Source: an uncultured Collinsella sp.
GTDB taxonomy: Bacteria > Actinomycetota > Coriobacteriia > Coriobacteriales > Coriobacteriaceae
NCBI GenBank assembly: GCA_902469555.1
Contig: CABRDB010000018.1
Coordinates: 1-21,441 of the forward strand
Direction of reading: 5' to 3'
DNA: 21,441 nt
Program-made: the position numbers and the translations under genes
Part shown: positions 8,801-16,148 of the stretch, in pieces
How positions within the stretch are numbered: the stretch's first letter is position 1
How the letters are laid out: every line of letters begins with the position of its first letter
Notes under the pieces: model-generated
Database searches by the model: none
What the model was told of the DNA's origin: nothing
Seen by the model: the letters and a program-made list of their open reading frames with translations, nothing else

Positions 8801-9331
8801 ATGACGGACTCTTTTGAGCAGATTTCCGCACATAACGAGGAGCTGGCGCGCGATATCGTCGAGCGCGCGAGCGCTCGGGGTGTGACGGTTTCGACGGCTG
8901 AGTCGCTGACGGCGGGTATGATCGCCTCGACGATTGCGGATATCCCGGGCGCCTCGGCGGTGCTGCGTGGCGGTGCGGTGACCTACTGCGATGAGATTAA
9001 GCATCGCGTGCTGGGTGTTGAGCAGGAGACGCTCGACCGCTACACCGCGGTGTCGCATCAAACTGCGCGCGAGATGGCGTCGGGTTCGCTGGAGCTGTAC
9101 CAGAGCGATATTGCAGTGAGCGCAACGGGTTATGCCGGCCCCGGCGGTGGTACTGAGGACGATCCTGCTGGCACTTTCTATATTGGCTGGGCACATCGTT
9201 CCGCCGATGGGGGAGTGCCGGTCGTGGACTCTGTGCGCTGCCACTATGAGGGCGACCGTTCGTGTGTTCGTGCCCATGCGGTCACGGAGGCATTGGGTCG
9301 CATTGTCTGCGTGCTCGATTCTATGGAATAG
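8801..9331 (+). CDS. pncC: CinA C-terminal domain protein, nicotinamide-nucleotide amidase
   Basis: The protein consists only of the CinA C-terminal domain (PncC type), which hydrolyses nicotinamide mononucleotide to nicotinate mononucleotide in NAD salvage. AESLTAG holds the expected catalytic serine (residue 35 counting from this ATG), and GYAGPGGGTEDDPAGTFYIGW is the second family signature. The N-terminal molybdopterin-binding-like domain of full CinA is absent, which is common. ATG 8801 is chosen. GTG 8795, in frame, is an alternative; neither has a strong ribosome site, and AGG in the pgsA stop region (8787-8789) would suit GTG better. The family is often next to recA, as here. A hairpin terminator follows directly. 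Confidence 0.9.
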   Translation: MTDSFEQISAHNEELARDIVERASARGVTVSTAESLTAGMIASTIADIPGASAVLRGGAVTYCDEIKHRVLGVEQETLDRYTAVSHQTAREMASGSLELYQSDIAVSATGYAGPGGGTEDDPAGTFYIGWAHRSADGGVPVVDSVRCHYEGDRSCVRAHAVTEALGRIVCVLDSME

Positions 9332-9336
9332 ACGTG

Positions 9337-9364
9337 TTTTAAGGGGCCTCCGGGCCCCTTAATT
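9337..9364 (+). terminator. Intrinsic terminator after cinA/pncC
   Basis: TTAAGGGGCC (9339-9348) and GGCCCCTTAA (9353-9362) pair perfectly around TCCG. The stem is GC-rich and flanked by TTTT on the left and TT on the right, so the run of T is weak on the plus strand. It stands between pncC and the recA promoter and probably ends the rnj-pncC transcript. Confidence 0.75.
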
Positions 9365-9437
9365 GTGGAGATGGGGACCTCAGAAGAATTTAGCGTTTGT
9401 GCTGTTCATAGGTGTATTTTTGCCTGCCTTGTTCTTA

Positions 9438-9503
9438 TTTGGCCCTTTATGGTCAAGCATTTGGTCAGTGTTTGGTCGGCTTTTGGTTGGGTTTTGGAAA
9501 GGT
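9438..9503 (+). repeat. Helically phased TTTGG repeat upstream of recA
   Basis: Four consecutive 11-base units begin with TTTGG at 9460, 9471, 9482 and 9493. The first three share TTTGGT and the fourth is TTTGGAAAGGT. Weaker members lie at 9438 (TTTGG) and 9448 (TATGG), giving six sites about one helical turn apart. The block ends 26 bases before the recA -35 element. It could bend DNA or bind a protein cooperatively on one face. Confidence 0.6.
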
Positions 9504-9529
9504 CGGCTGCATATGATTTATCTGAACGG

Positions 9530-9558
9530 TTGACCACGAACAGCCGTTCGTTTATTAT
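9530..9558 (+). promoter_or_regulatory. recA promoter (TTGACC-N17-TATTAT)
   Basis: TTGACC (9530-9535) and TATTAT (9553-9558) are separated by exactly 17 bases, close to the sigma-70-type consensus. Transcription should begin near 9565, giving a leader of about 25 bases before ATG 9589. The LexA box fills the spacer, which should block RNA polymerase binding when LexA is present. Confidence 0.8.
9537..9550. promoter_or_regulatory. LexA box (SOS operator) of recA
   Basis: CGAAC-AGCC-GTTCG is a perfect inverted repeat matching the Gram-positive and actinobacterial LexA operator. It lies wholly between the -35 and -10 elements of the recA promoter. A LexA gene is present in the same window (19064-19708). 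Confidence 0.9.
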
Positions 9559-9588
9559 CGATGCAGGTTGTTAAGAGGAGGGCTATTC

Positions 9589-10737
9589 ATGGCCAAGAAT
9601 TCAGGTCCCGTACGTACCGTTCATGCTCGCACGACGGGTAAAGAGCGCGATGAGATGATCGCCACCACCAAGGCTGAGATCGAGAAGAAATTCGGCCAGG
9701 GTTCCATCATGAGGTACGGCGACGGTGGCCCCGAGCTCGAGGTCGAGGCCATCCCTACGGGCGCTCTGGCACTCGATGCCGCGCTGGGTATCGGCGGCGT
9801 GCCGCGTGGCCGTATCGTCGAGATTTACGGTCCTGAGTCCTCCGGTAAGACGACGCTTTCGCTCGAGATCCTGGCCGAGGCCCAGGCAATGGGTGGCGTT
9901 GTGGCATTTATCGATGCCGAGCATGCGCTCGATCCCACTTATGCCGCGCGTATCGGCGTGGATATCGACGAGGTGCTCATTTCTCAGCCTGATACGGGCG
10001 AGCAGGCGCTCGAGATTGTTGACATGCTCGTGCGTTCCGGCGCCATCGATGCCATCGTTGTTGACTCCGTCGCCGCGCTGACCCCGCGTGCCGAGATCGA
10101 GGGAGAAATTGGCGACACTACGGTCGGTCTTCAGGCTCGCCTGATGAGCCAAGCGCTCCGCAAGCTCGCCGGCTCGCTGTCTAAGTCCAACACGACGTGC
10201 ATCTTCATTAACCAGCTGCGTGAGAAGATCGGCGTCATGTTCGGCAACCCCGAGACCACGACGGGCGGCCGCGCCCTTAAATTCTTCTCTTCGGTGCGTA
10301 TCGACATTCGCCGTATCGATAGCATTAAGCTTAAGGACGAGGTTATCGGTAACCGCGTGCGCGCTAAGGTCGTTAAGAACAAGGTGGCAGCTCCGTTCCG
10401 TTCTGCTGAGTTCGACATTATGTACGGTACGGGCATCTCTAAGGAGGGCTCGATTCTGGACATGGCTGTCGAGTGCGGCATCTGTAAGAAGATGGGCTCC
10501 TGGTTTGCCTATGGCGAGGACAAGCTCGGCAACGGTCGCGAGGCCGCCAAGGCGTTCCTGCGCGAACACCCCGATTGCGCTGACGAGATTGAGCATAAGG
10601 TCCGCCTTGCCTGCGGGCTTGAGTTTGATGACGATGCTCCGTCCGAGGTCGAGCTGACCGATCAGCCTGCGCCTGAGGAGTTTGACGAGCTTTACGCCAT
10701 CGATGGTTCCGCCATGCTCGATGATGACGACGAGTAG
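9589..10737 (+). CDS. recA: Recombinase RecA
   Basis: RecA forms filaments on single-stranded DNA, pairs homologous strands and triggers LexA self-cleavage. From this ATG it has 382 residues. Walker A GPESSGKT is at 81-88, the loop around [19 protein letters not shown] and the GGRALKF stretch are intact, and the tail is acidic (ends LDDDDE). ATG 9589 is chosen over an in-frame start seven codons upstream (9568) because GAGGAGG (9575-9581) stands at the right distance and would lie inside the longer frame. The next gene, recX, starts 11 bases after the stop and should share the SOS-controlled transcript. No intein or truncation is seen. Confidence 0.98.
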   Translation: MAKNSGPVRTVHARTTGKERDEMIATTKAEIEKKFGQGSIMRYGDGGPELEVEAIPTGALALDAALGIGGVPRGRIVEIYGPESSGKTTLSLEILAEAQAMGGVVAFIDAEHALDPTYAARIGVDIDEVLISQPDTGEQALEIVDMLVRSGAIDAIVVDSVAALTPRAEIEGEIGDTTVGLQARLMSQALRKLAGSLSKSNTTCIFINQLREKIGVMFGNPETTTGGRALKFFSSVRIDIRRIDSIKLKDEVIGNRVRAKVVKNKVAAPFRSAEFDIMYGTGISKEGSILDMAVECGICKKMGSWFAYGEDKLGNGREAAKAFLREHPDCADEIEHKVRLACGLEFDDDAPSEVELTDQPAPEEFDELYAIDGSAMLDDDDE

Positions 10738-10748
10738 CGGTTACGCTC

Positions 10749-11441
10749 ATGTCGTATACGGTGACCGAGGCCACGGTCGTCTTTCCCGATAAGAAGGCGG
10801 CCTCCTCGTTCTCGAGCGGGTATGCGTCCAAAAAGCCTTGCGCACATATCGATTGTGAGCTTGAGGGCGGTTTTGAGCGGTCCATTTGGATTCCCGTGCG
10901 GGTCGCGCGGCTGTATGTCAAAAACCGCCCCGATCTTCCCTGTGATTGGGACAACTTTCGTGAGGCGGTGCAGCTCATCGAGCGTAAATGTGCACTTACC
11001 ATGGTGACCGAGATGTTATCGCGCCGCGACCATGCGACGGGTGAGGTCCGTGACAAGTTGGCTCGCTACGGCTTTCGCCAGCCCGCGATTGATTTCGCCG
11101 TCGAGCGCGCCACCGAGTATCGCTTTTTAGACGAGAACCGCTTTTGCTCGTACTTTATCGAGGAACGCAAGCGGCGCGGTTGGGGACAGCGCAAAATCGA
11201 GACCGAGCTCAAGCGACGTCATGTTGTGCTCGATGACATTCCCGGTTATCCCGAGGATTATTTTGCCGTCGAAGACGATTTGGCGCGTGCGTCAGCCCTG
11301 CTCGCCAAGCGGCGTGTTCCAGAGACGCGCGGATTCGAAAAACTGGTTCGGTTTTTGATGGGCAAGGGCTTCTCGTATCACATCGCCGCCGATGCCGTTA
11401 AGGTACGTCTCGATGCCGAATGCGAGGAATGTGCGCTTTAG
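10749..11441 (+). CDS. recX: Regulatory protein RecX
   Basis: RecX binds RecA filaments and limits their growth and activity. The family core is visible from about residue 78 to 225 as three-helix repeats: ALTMVTEMLSRRDHATGEVRDKL, then YRFLDENRFCSYFIEERKRRGWGQRKIETEL, then a more divergent third repeat ending near VRFLMGKGFSYHIAADAVK. The first 75 or so residues are an extra N-terminal region that also contains beta-like stretches. The start ATG has no clear ribosome site, so translation may depend on ribosomes leaving recA 11 bases upstream. A later start is possible but no better site was found. A terminator-like hairpin follows. Confidence 0.88.
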   Translation: MSYTVTEATVVFPDKKAASSFSSGYASKKPCAHIDCELEGGFERSIWIPVRVARLYVKNRPDLPCDWDNFREAVQLIERKCALTMVTEMLSRRDHATGEVRDKLARYGFRQPAIDFAVERATEYRFLDENRFCSYFIEERKRRGWGQRKIETELKRRHVVLDDIPGYPEDYFAVEDDLARASALLAKRRVPETRGFEKLVRFLMGKGFSYHIAADAVKVRLDAECEECAL

Positions 11442-11455
11442 GCGTATGCGTTTTG

Positions 11456-11505
11456 TGGCCCCGCCGTTCACCGCGTTTTAGCCGCCGTACTGGGGCCATT
11501 TATTT
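11456..11505 (+). terminator. Terminator after recX
   Basis: TGGCCCC (11456-11462) pairs with GGGGCCA (11492-11498) around a 29-base loop, and TTTATTT follows immediately (11499-11505). The T tract overlaps the -35 element of the rny promoter, so transcript end and next promoter are fused in a compact unit. Confidence 0.6.
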
Positions 11506-11532
11506 GACAGTTGTTGTGGTTCAACGTACGAT
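11504..11532 (+). promoter_or_regulatory. rny promoter (TTGACA-N17-TACGAT)
   Basis: TTGACA (11504-11509) is a perfect -35 hexamer, and TACGAT (11527-11532) stands 17 bases on as a four-of-six -10 element. Transcription would start near 11539, giving a leader of about 160 bases. The 10-mer GTACGATAAA around this -10 recurs upstream of spoVS. Confidence 0.65.
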
Positions 11533-11561
11533 AAACACTGTCATTTGCTTTGTGATATGTG

Positions 11562-11662
11562 CTCATCTGTGATGAGTTTGTTTATATGTTTATCTGTATC
11601 CGACCCGCATAAGCTGCGCCCATATTACTCAAATGTCGCGAGCCGTTCATAAGGACGGTTCG
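11562..11662 (+). promoter_or_regulatory. Structured rny leader with two hairpins
   Basis: CTCATC-TGT-GATGAG (11562-11576) is followed by TTTGTTTAT, looking like a weak intrinsic terminator inside the leader. A second stem pairs 11639-11646 with 11655-11662 (eight pairs, one of them G-U) just before the ribosome site. Attenuation or RNase-controlled stability is possible. This is inference. Confidence 0.35.
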
Positions 11663-11698
11663 CTTTGTTGTGTAACGAATCCATAAAAAGGAGTGAGC

Positions 11699-13249
11699 AT
11701 GCCTATCATTGCAGCGCTCGTTGGCATCGTTTTGGGTGCCATCGCCGCCATTGCCTACATGCGCACCGCCAAGCAGGGTAGTCTTCACGAGGCCGACGAA
11801 AAGATCCAGTCGGCACACGCACAGGCTGAGTCCCTGATCGGTGATGCAAAGCGTCAGGCCGAGACCCTCAAAAAAGAGGCTCTGCTCGAGGCTAAAGAGG
11901 AGATCATCAAGAACAAGCAGGCCGCCGAGGCCGAGGACAAGCAGCGTAAGAGCGAGATTCGTACGCTCGAGAACCGCGTGATGCAGCGCGAGGAATCCCT
12001 CGATCGCCGCAACGACGCTCTCGACAAGCGCGAGCATCAGCTGTCCAGTCAGGCCGGTCAGGTCGAGAAGCGCTCCCGTGAGCTCGAGGAGCTCTGCGCA
12101 AAGCAGACCTCCGAGCTCGAGCGTATCGCCGACCTTACCCGCGAGGATGCCCACAAGGAGCTCCTCGATAAGGTTCGCGGCGAGGTCACCCACGAGGCCG
12201 CCACGATCATTCGCGAGTCCGAGCAGCAGGTTCGCGCCGAGTGCCACAAGACCGCCCAGGAGATTCTGTCCCTGGCGATTCAGCGCTGCGCTGCCGACCA
12301 CACTGCCGAGGTCACCGTTACCTCCGTGCACATTCCCTCTGATGACCTCAAGGGCCGTATCATCGGTCGCGAGGGTCGCAACATCCGGACCTTCGAGCAG
12401 GTTTCCGGCGTCAACCTCGTGATCGACGACACGCCCGAGACCGTCGTTCTTTCGAGCTTCGATCCGGTCCGTCGTGAGACCGCCCGTGTCGCCCTCGAGA
12501 ACCTCATCGCCGACGGCCGCATTCACCCTGCCCGCATCGAGGAGATGTATCACAAGGCTGCCGACCTGGTTCAGCAGCGCGTGCGCGAGGCTGGCGAGCA
12601 GGCTGCCTTCGATACCGGCATCCACGACCTGCACCCCGAGATCGTCAAGACCCTTGGTGCTTTGCGCTACCGTACCTCGTTTGGTCAGAACGTGCTTCAG
12701 CACTCCCTCGAAGTCTCTGATCTGTGCGGAGTGATGGCTTCCGAGCTTGGCCTGGACGTTGTGACTGCCAAGCGCGCCGGCCTGCTTCACGACCTGGGCA
12801 AGGCAATTGACCACGACGTCGAGGGCCCGCATGCCGTCATTGGCGCCGAGCTTGCCCGCCGTTATGGCGAGAAGCCCGTTATCGTCCACGCTATCGAGGC
12901 TCACCATGCCGACGTCGACCCCAACACGGTGCTCGATGTCCTGGTACAGGCCGCCGATGCTGTCTCTGCCTCTCGCCCCGGTGCCCGTCGCGAGTCTGCC
13001 GAGAACTACATCAAGCGTCTTGAGAAGCTCGAGGAGATCGCCAACTCCCATGACGGCGTCGAGCGTACCTATGCCATGCAGGCTGGTCGCGAGGTCCACG
13101 TCATGGTTCAGCCGGACAAGATCTCCGATGCCCAGTCCACGGTTCTGGCTCATGATATCGCCCATCAGATCGAGGAAGAGATGGAGTATCCCGGTCAGGT
13201 GCGCGTCGTCGTGATTCGCGAGAGCCGCGCTGTCGATATCGCTAAATAA
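11699..13249 (+). CDS. rny: Ribonuclease Y
   Basis: RNase Y is a membrane-anchored endoribonuclease that starts mRNA decay. From ATG 11699 it has 516 residues, as expected. One N-terminal membrane helix (about 2-20) is followed by a long charged coiled coil (30-200), a KH RNA-binding domain with [12 protein letters not shown] (219-230), and an HD catalytic domain with His335 (LQHS), His364-Asp365 (GLLHDLGK) and AIEAHH (398-403). AAAGGAG (11687-11693) is placed for ATG 11699 rather than for the in-frame GTG at 11693, which it overlaps. The GHKL ATPase gene begins two bases after the stop. Actinobacteria more often rely on RNase E/G, so this gene favours Coriobacteriia. Confidence 0.97.
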   Translation: MPIIAALVGIVLGAIAAIAYMRTAKQGSLHEADEKIQSAHAQAESLIGDAKRQAETLKKEALLEAKEEIIKNKQAAEAEDKQRKSEIRTLENRVMQREESLDRRNDALDKREHQLSSQAGQVEKRSRELEELCAKQTSELERIADLTREDAHKELLDKVRGEVTHEAATIIRESEQQVRAECHKTAQEILSLAIQRCAADHTAEVTVTSVHIPSDDLKGRIIGREGRNIRTFEQVSGVNLVIDDTPETVVLSSFDPVRRETARVALENLIADGRIHPARIEEMYHKAADLVQQRVREAGEQAAFDTGIHDLHPEIVKTLGALRYRTSFGQNVLQHSLEVSDLCGVMASELGLDVVTAKRAGLLHDLGKAIDHDVEGPHAVIGAELARRYGEKPVIVHAIEAHHADVDPNTVLDVLVQAADAVSASRPGARRESAENYIKRLEKLEEIANSHDGVERTYAMQAGREVHVMVQPDKISDAQSTVLAHDIAHQIEEEMEYPGQVRVVVIRESRAVDIAK

Positions 13250-13250
13250 C

Positions 13251-14336
13251 ATGAGTGACGCGAACGAGCTCATCTCATTTATCGCGTCGATGTCGGGGGA
13301 AGGCAACCTTCGCGTTGAGGAGAACCTTGGCGAGGGGTATGTCCGCCTCCGCGTTTCGGAGGCCGAGCGGCGCCAGGCAAAGCACGACATTCAGCATGTC
13401 GAGGATATCGTCATCGAAATGCTCCGTAATGCTCGCGATGCCGGCGCCGACAAGGTCTTTCTCGCTACGACCAAGGAAGATGGCGTCCGCACGCTTGTCT
13501 TTCTGGATAACGGCTCGGGTGTTCCGCAGGATATGCAAGAGCGAATCTTCGATGCTCGCGTTACCTCCAAGCTCGAGAGCATGAAGATGGACCGTTGGGG
13601 CGTTCACGGTCGTGGCATGGCATTGTTTTCGATCAAGCAGAACACCGACGAGGCCCGTGTGGTCACGTCCGGTGTCGATCTTGGTTCAGCCTTTAAGGTG
13701 AGCGTTGCGGCCGACCGCCTCAGTGAGCGCGCCGATCAGTCCAGCTGGCCCCAGGCCGTCAAGGATGAGGACGGACGTTATGTCTGTGCTCGCGGTCCGC
13801 ATAATATTATTCGCGCTGCTTGTGAGTTTGCGCTCGAGGAGTTGCGTGGTTGCGATGTTTATCTTGGTTCTCCGTCTGAGATTGCCGCGACCCTTTATGC
13901 TCAGGCGTCAAGTCGGCTCGATACGTCCCGTCTCCTGTTCATTGACGACGAGAGCGAGCTTCCGGTTGTCGATCGTTTAGGCCTTGCCTCCGATGCCGAG
14001 GACTTTATCCGTATCTGCTCGGGTTTGGGTCTTGAGATGTCCGAGCGCACGGCTCATCGCATTTTGGCAGGGCAGATTAAGCCCGTTCGCGGTGTGACCG
14101 CGCGTCTGCTGCGCGAGCGTGATTCGTCTTCGGATGCGCCGGCTCCTGTCGATCTCGCGAAGGATCGTCGCGGGCTACGTATTGCTAAGGATGACATGGC
14201 ACAGTTTTCGCGCGCTGTGGAGCGCGACTTTAATGACCTTGCCGCCCGGTACTATCTCAACCTTTGCGGCGACCCAAAGATTCGCGTTTCGCGTGATCGA
14301 ATCACCGTGACCTTCGATCTTGCCAAAGAGGAATAG
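13251..14336 (+). CDS. MutL/Hsp90-like GHKL ATPase, function unknown
   Basis: The N-terminal 130 residues carry a complete GHKL ATP-binding fold: Glu56-x3-Asn60 in IEMLRNARDAGA, DNGSGVP (86-92), TSK (105-107) and GVHGRGMALFSI (117-128). Spacing and the TSK motif resemble MutL more than histidine kinases, and there is no phosphotransfer domain. Residues 150-361 do not match the MutL dimerisation or endonuclease region and are unrecognised; the C-terminus has FSRAVERDFNDLAARYY. The gene starts two bases after the rny stop without a clear ribosome site of its own, so it should depend on rny translation. In Bacillus the gene at this place, between rny and spoVS, is ymdB, an unrelated phosphodiesterase. 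A role with RNase Y or SpoVS is inference. Confidence 0.8.
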   Translation: MSDANELISFIASMSGEGNLRVEENLGEGYVRLRVSEAERRQAKHDIQHVEDIVIEMLRNARDAGADKVFLATTKEDGVRTLVFLDNGSGVPQDMQERIFDARVTSKLESMKMDRWGVHGRGMALFSIKQNTDEARVVTSGVDLGSAFKVSVAADRLSERADQSSWPQAVKDEDGRYVCARGPHNIIRAACEFALEELRGCDVYLGSPSEIAATLYAQASSRLDTSRLLFIDDESELPVVDRLGLASDAEDFIRICSGLGLEMSERTAHRILAGQIKPVRGVTARLLRERDSSSDAPAPVDLAKDRRGLRIAKDDMAQFSRAVERDFNDLAARYYLNLCGDPKIRVSRDRITVTFDLAKEE

Positions 14337-14342
14337 TGCCTT

Positions 14343-14360
14343 TACCGAGTCCACTCGGTA
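14343..14360. promoter_or_regulatory. 18-bp palindrome upstream of spoVS, operator-like
   Basis: TACCGAGT-CC-ACTCGGTA is a perfect inverted repeat with a two-base centre, seven bases after the ATPase stop codon and 50 bases before spoVS. It overlaps the GTACGATAAA (14358-14367) shared with the rny promoter, so it is placed to act as an operator. As RNA it would be a hairpin with a four-base loop but has no T run. Confidence 0.5.
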
Positions 14361-14410
14361 CGATAAAGTTATTGCAGTTAAAACGTACTTTTAAACGCAG
14401 GAGTTTCTTC

Positions 14411-14728
14411 ATGGATTGCCTGAAGGTATCAAGCAAATCATCGCCCGCGTCCGTTGCCGGCGCCATCGCCGGCATGGTCAAGGATGGTGTACCCGTCAAC
14501 ATCCAGTGTGTCGGCGCCGGTGCGGTCAACCAGGCCATTAAGGCCGTGGCTATCGCGCGCGGTTTTTTGATTCCAACCGGTTTTGATATTTCCTGCGCGC
14601 CCGTGTTCTCCGACATCCTCATTAACGGGGAGTCGCGCACGGCCATCCGCCTTTCTATCTACGTTCACCAGATCAATCGAGCTGCTATGGATAACGTCGT
14701 CATTGATGATGTTAAGCCTGTGGCATAG
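14411..14728 (+). CDS. spoVS: Stage V sporulation protein S (SpoVS) family, Alba-like
   Basis: SpoVS proteins are small Alba-like putative nucleic-acid-binding proteins, known from Bacillus sporulation but also present in non-spore-formers. LKVSSKSSPASVAGAIAG and the central VGAGAVNQAIKAVAIARGFL are strongly conserved. At 105 residues it is somewhat longer than the 86-residue Bacillus protein, with an extra C-terminal tail ending DNVVIDDVKPVA. ATG 14411 is chosen because AGGAG (14399-14403) lies seven bases before it; an upstream in-frame ATG at 14336 would add 25 residues not typical of the family. It stands between the GHKL ATPase and miaB, as in Bacillus where spoVS follows ymdB. It probably has its own promoter. 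Confidence 0.92.
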   Translation: MDCLKVSSKSSPASVAGAIAGMVKDGVPVNIQCVGAGAVNQAIKAVAIARGFLIPTGFDISCAPVFSDILINGESRTAIRLSIYVHQINRAAMDNVVIDDVKPVA

Positions 14729-14777
14729 CTTCTGCTTGCCTCGATTCGCCTCCCTTCCATCGTTAGGACTTATGCAC

Positions 14778-16148
14778 ATGGACCAGCGTTCCGTACGCGA
14801 TATTCTTGCCGGAAAAACCTACTTTATCCGCACCTTTGGCTGCCAGATGAATCAGCACGACTCCGAGCGTGTGAGCGGTCTGCTTGATTCGCATGGCTGC
14901 CTCATGGCGCTCGATCTCGCGCATGCCGATATCGTTGTCTTTATGACATGCTGCGTGCGCGAGGCCGCCGATACTCGCCTGTACGGTCAGTGCAATTCCT
15001 GCAAAAGCCTGCCGCCTTCGCCTTCGGGTAAGCGCGTGGTTGCCGTTGGCGGTTGCATCGCGCAGCGCGATGGCGAAGGCCTGCTCACCAACGTCGATAA
15101 CGTCAATGTCATCTTTGGTACGCATTCCATCGCACATGTGGCCGAGCTCATTGCCGAGGCGTTCCTTGACGGCAAGCGTCATATCCGCACCAATGAGCAT
15201 GAGGATACGGATGCCATGAGCATGCCGTGGCATCGCGAGACCCAGTATCACGCCTGGGTGCCCATCATGACGGGCTGCAATAATTTCTGCACCTTCTGCA
15301 TCGTGCCGTACGTGCGCGGTCGCGAAAAGAGCCGCCCCTTCGAGGAGATTGTCGACGAGGTGACCGGTTTGGTGCGCCAGGGCGTGCGTGAGATTACGCT
15401 GCTGGGCCAAAACGTTAACTCATATGGTCGCGATCTGTTTGGCAAGCCACGTTTTGCCGATTTGCTGCGCGCGGTGGGCGATACGGGCGTCGAGCGCATC
15501 TTCTTTACCTCTTCTCATCCTAAGGATCTGCTGCCCGAGACCATCGACGCTATGGCCGAGACGCCCGCCGTCATGCCGCAGCTTCACTTGGCCGTTCAGT
15601 CGGGCTCCACGCGCATCCTCAAAGAGATGAATCGCCGTTATACACGCGAGGACTATCTGGGCCTGGTCGATCGCATTCGCAATCGCATGCCCGATATCGC
15701 GCTCTCGACCGACATTATCGTTGGCTTCCCGGGCGAGACTGAAGAAGACTTTGAGCAGACGCTCTCACTTGCCGAGACGGTCCGCTATGCTCAGGCCTAT
15801 ACCTTCATCTATTCCAAGCGCGCCGGTACCCCGGCTGCAGAGATTGAAGATCCTACGCCGCATGAGGTTATTCTCGAGCGTTTCAACCGCCTGGTTAAGG
15901 TTATCGAGACCACGGCACACGAGTATAACCAGGGTGAGCTTCATACTGTGGTGCCGGCGCTCATTGAAGGTACGAGTAAAAAGAACGATGCGGTGCTGCT
16001 GGGTAAGAGTCCCAAGAATCAGACCGTTCATGCGCCCATTCCCGAGGGATATAGCATCGACCAGCTTGTCGGTAAGATCGTTGATGTTAACGTCGACGTT
16101 GCTAAGACGTGGTATTTGTCCGGCTCCGTTGTGGGCGAGCCGCGCTAA
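14778..16148 (+). CDS. miaB: tRNA-2-methylthio-N6-dimethylallyladenosine synthase MiaB
   Basis: MiaB is a radical-SAM enzyme that methylthiolates isopentenyl-adenosine 37 of tRNA. Visible are the N-terminal cluster cysteines (Cys22 in FGCQMNQHDSE, Cys58 in MTCCVREAAD, Cys93 in GGCIAQ), the radical-SAM triad CNNFCTFC (Cys167, Cys171, Cys174), and the MiaB-specific VQSGSTRILKEMNRRYT. The C-terminal TRAM domain is complete. The usual NTC before the second cysteine is MTC here, with an extra cysteine after it. ATG 14778 is preferred, nine bases after AGGA (14765-14768). ATG 14772, two codons earlier, is only three bases from that site. The enzyme acts on the product of MiaA, whose gene overlaps it by one base. 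Confidence 0.95.
   Translation: MDQRSVRDILAGKTYFIRTFGCQMNQHDSERVSGLLDSHGCLMALDLAHADIVVFMTCCVREAADTRLYGQCNSCKSLPPSPSGKRVVAVGGCIAQRDGEGLLTNVDNVNVIFGTHSIAHVAELIAEAFLDGKRHIRTNEHEDTDAMSMPWHRETQYHAWVPIMTGCNNFCTFCIVPYVRGREKSRPFEEIVDEVTGLVRQGVREITLLGQNVNSYGRDLFGKPRFADLLRAVGDTGVERIFFTSSHPKDLLPETIDAMAETPAVMPQLHLAVQSGSTRILKEMNRRYTREDYLGLVDRIRNRMPDIALSTDIIVGFPGETEEDFEQTLSLAETVRYAQAYTFIYSKRAGTPAAEIEDPTPHEVILERFNRLVKVIETTAHEYNQGELHTVVPALIEGTSKKNDAVLLGKSPKNQTVHAPIPEGYSIDQLVGKIVDVNVDVAKTWYLSGSVVGEPR

Noticed and set aside
7337..9277. 646-codon open frame on the minus strand across rimO, pgsA and pncC
   Set aside because: It spans three well-supported genes and their gaps; His/Arg/Gln-rich sequence without a known fold, explained by the third-base bias of the plus-strand genes.
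9523..9536. Second LexA box next to the recA box (TGAAC-GGTT-GACCA)
   Set aside because: Only the left half matches; the right half GACC differs from GTTC at two central positions and is the -35 element itself.
9365..9574. 69-codon frame from GTG between pncC and recA
   Set aside because: It lacks a ribosome site and runs through the phased repeat, the recA promoter and the LexA box, so regulatory use explains the region better.
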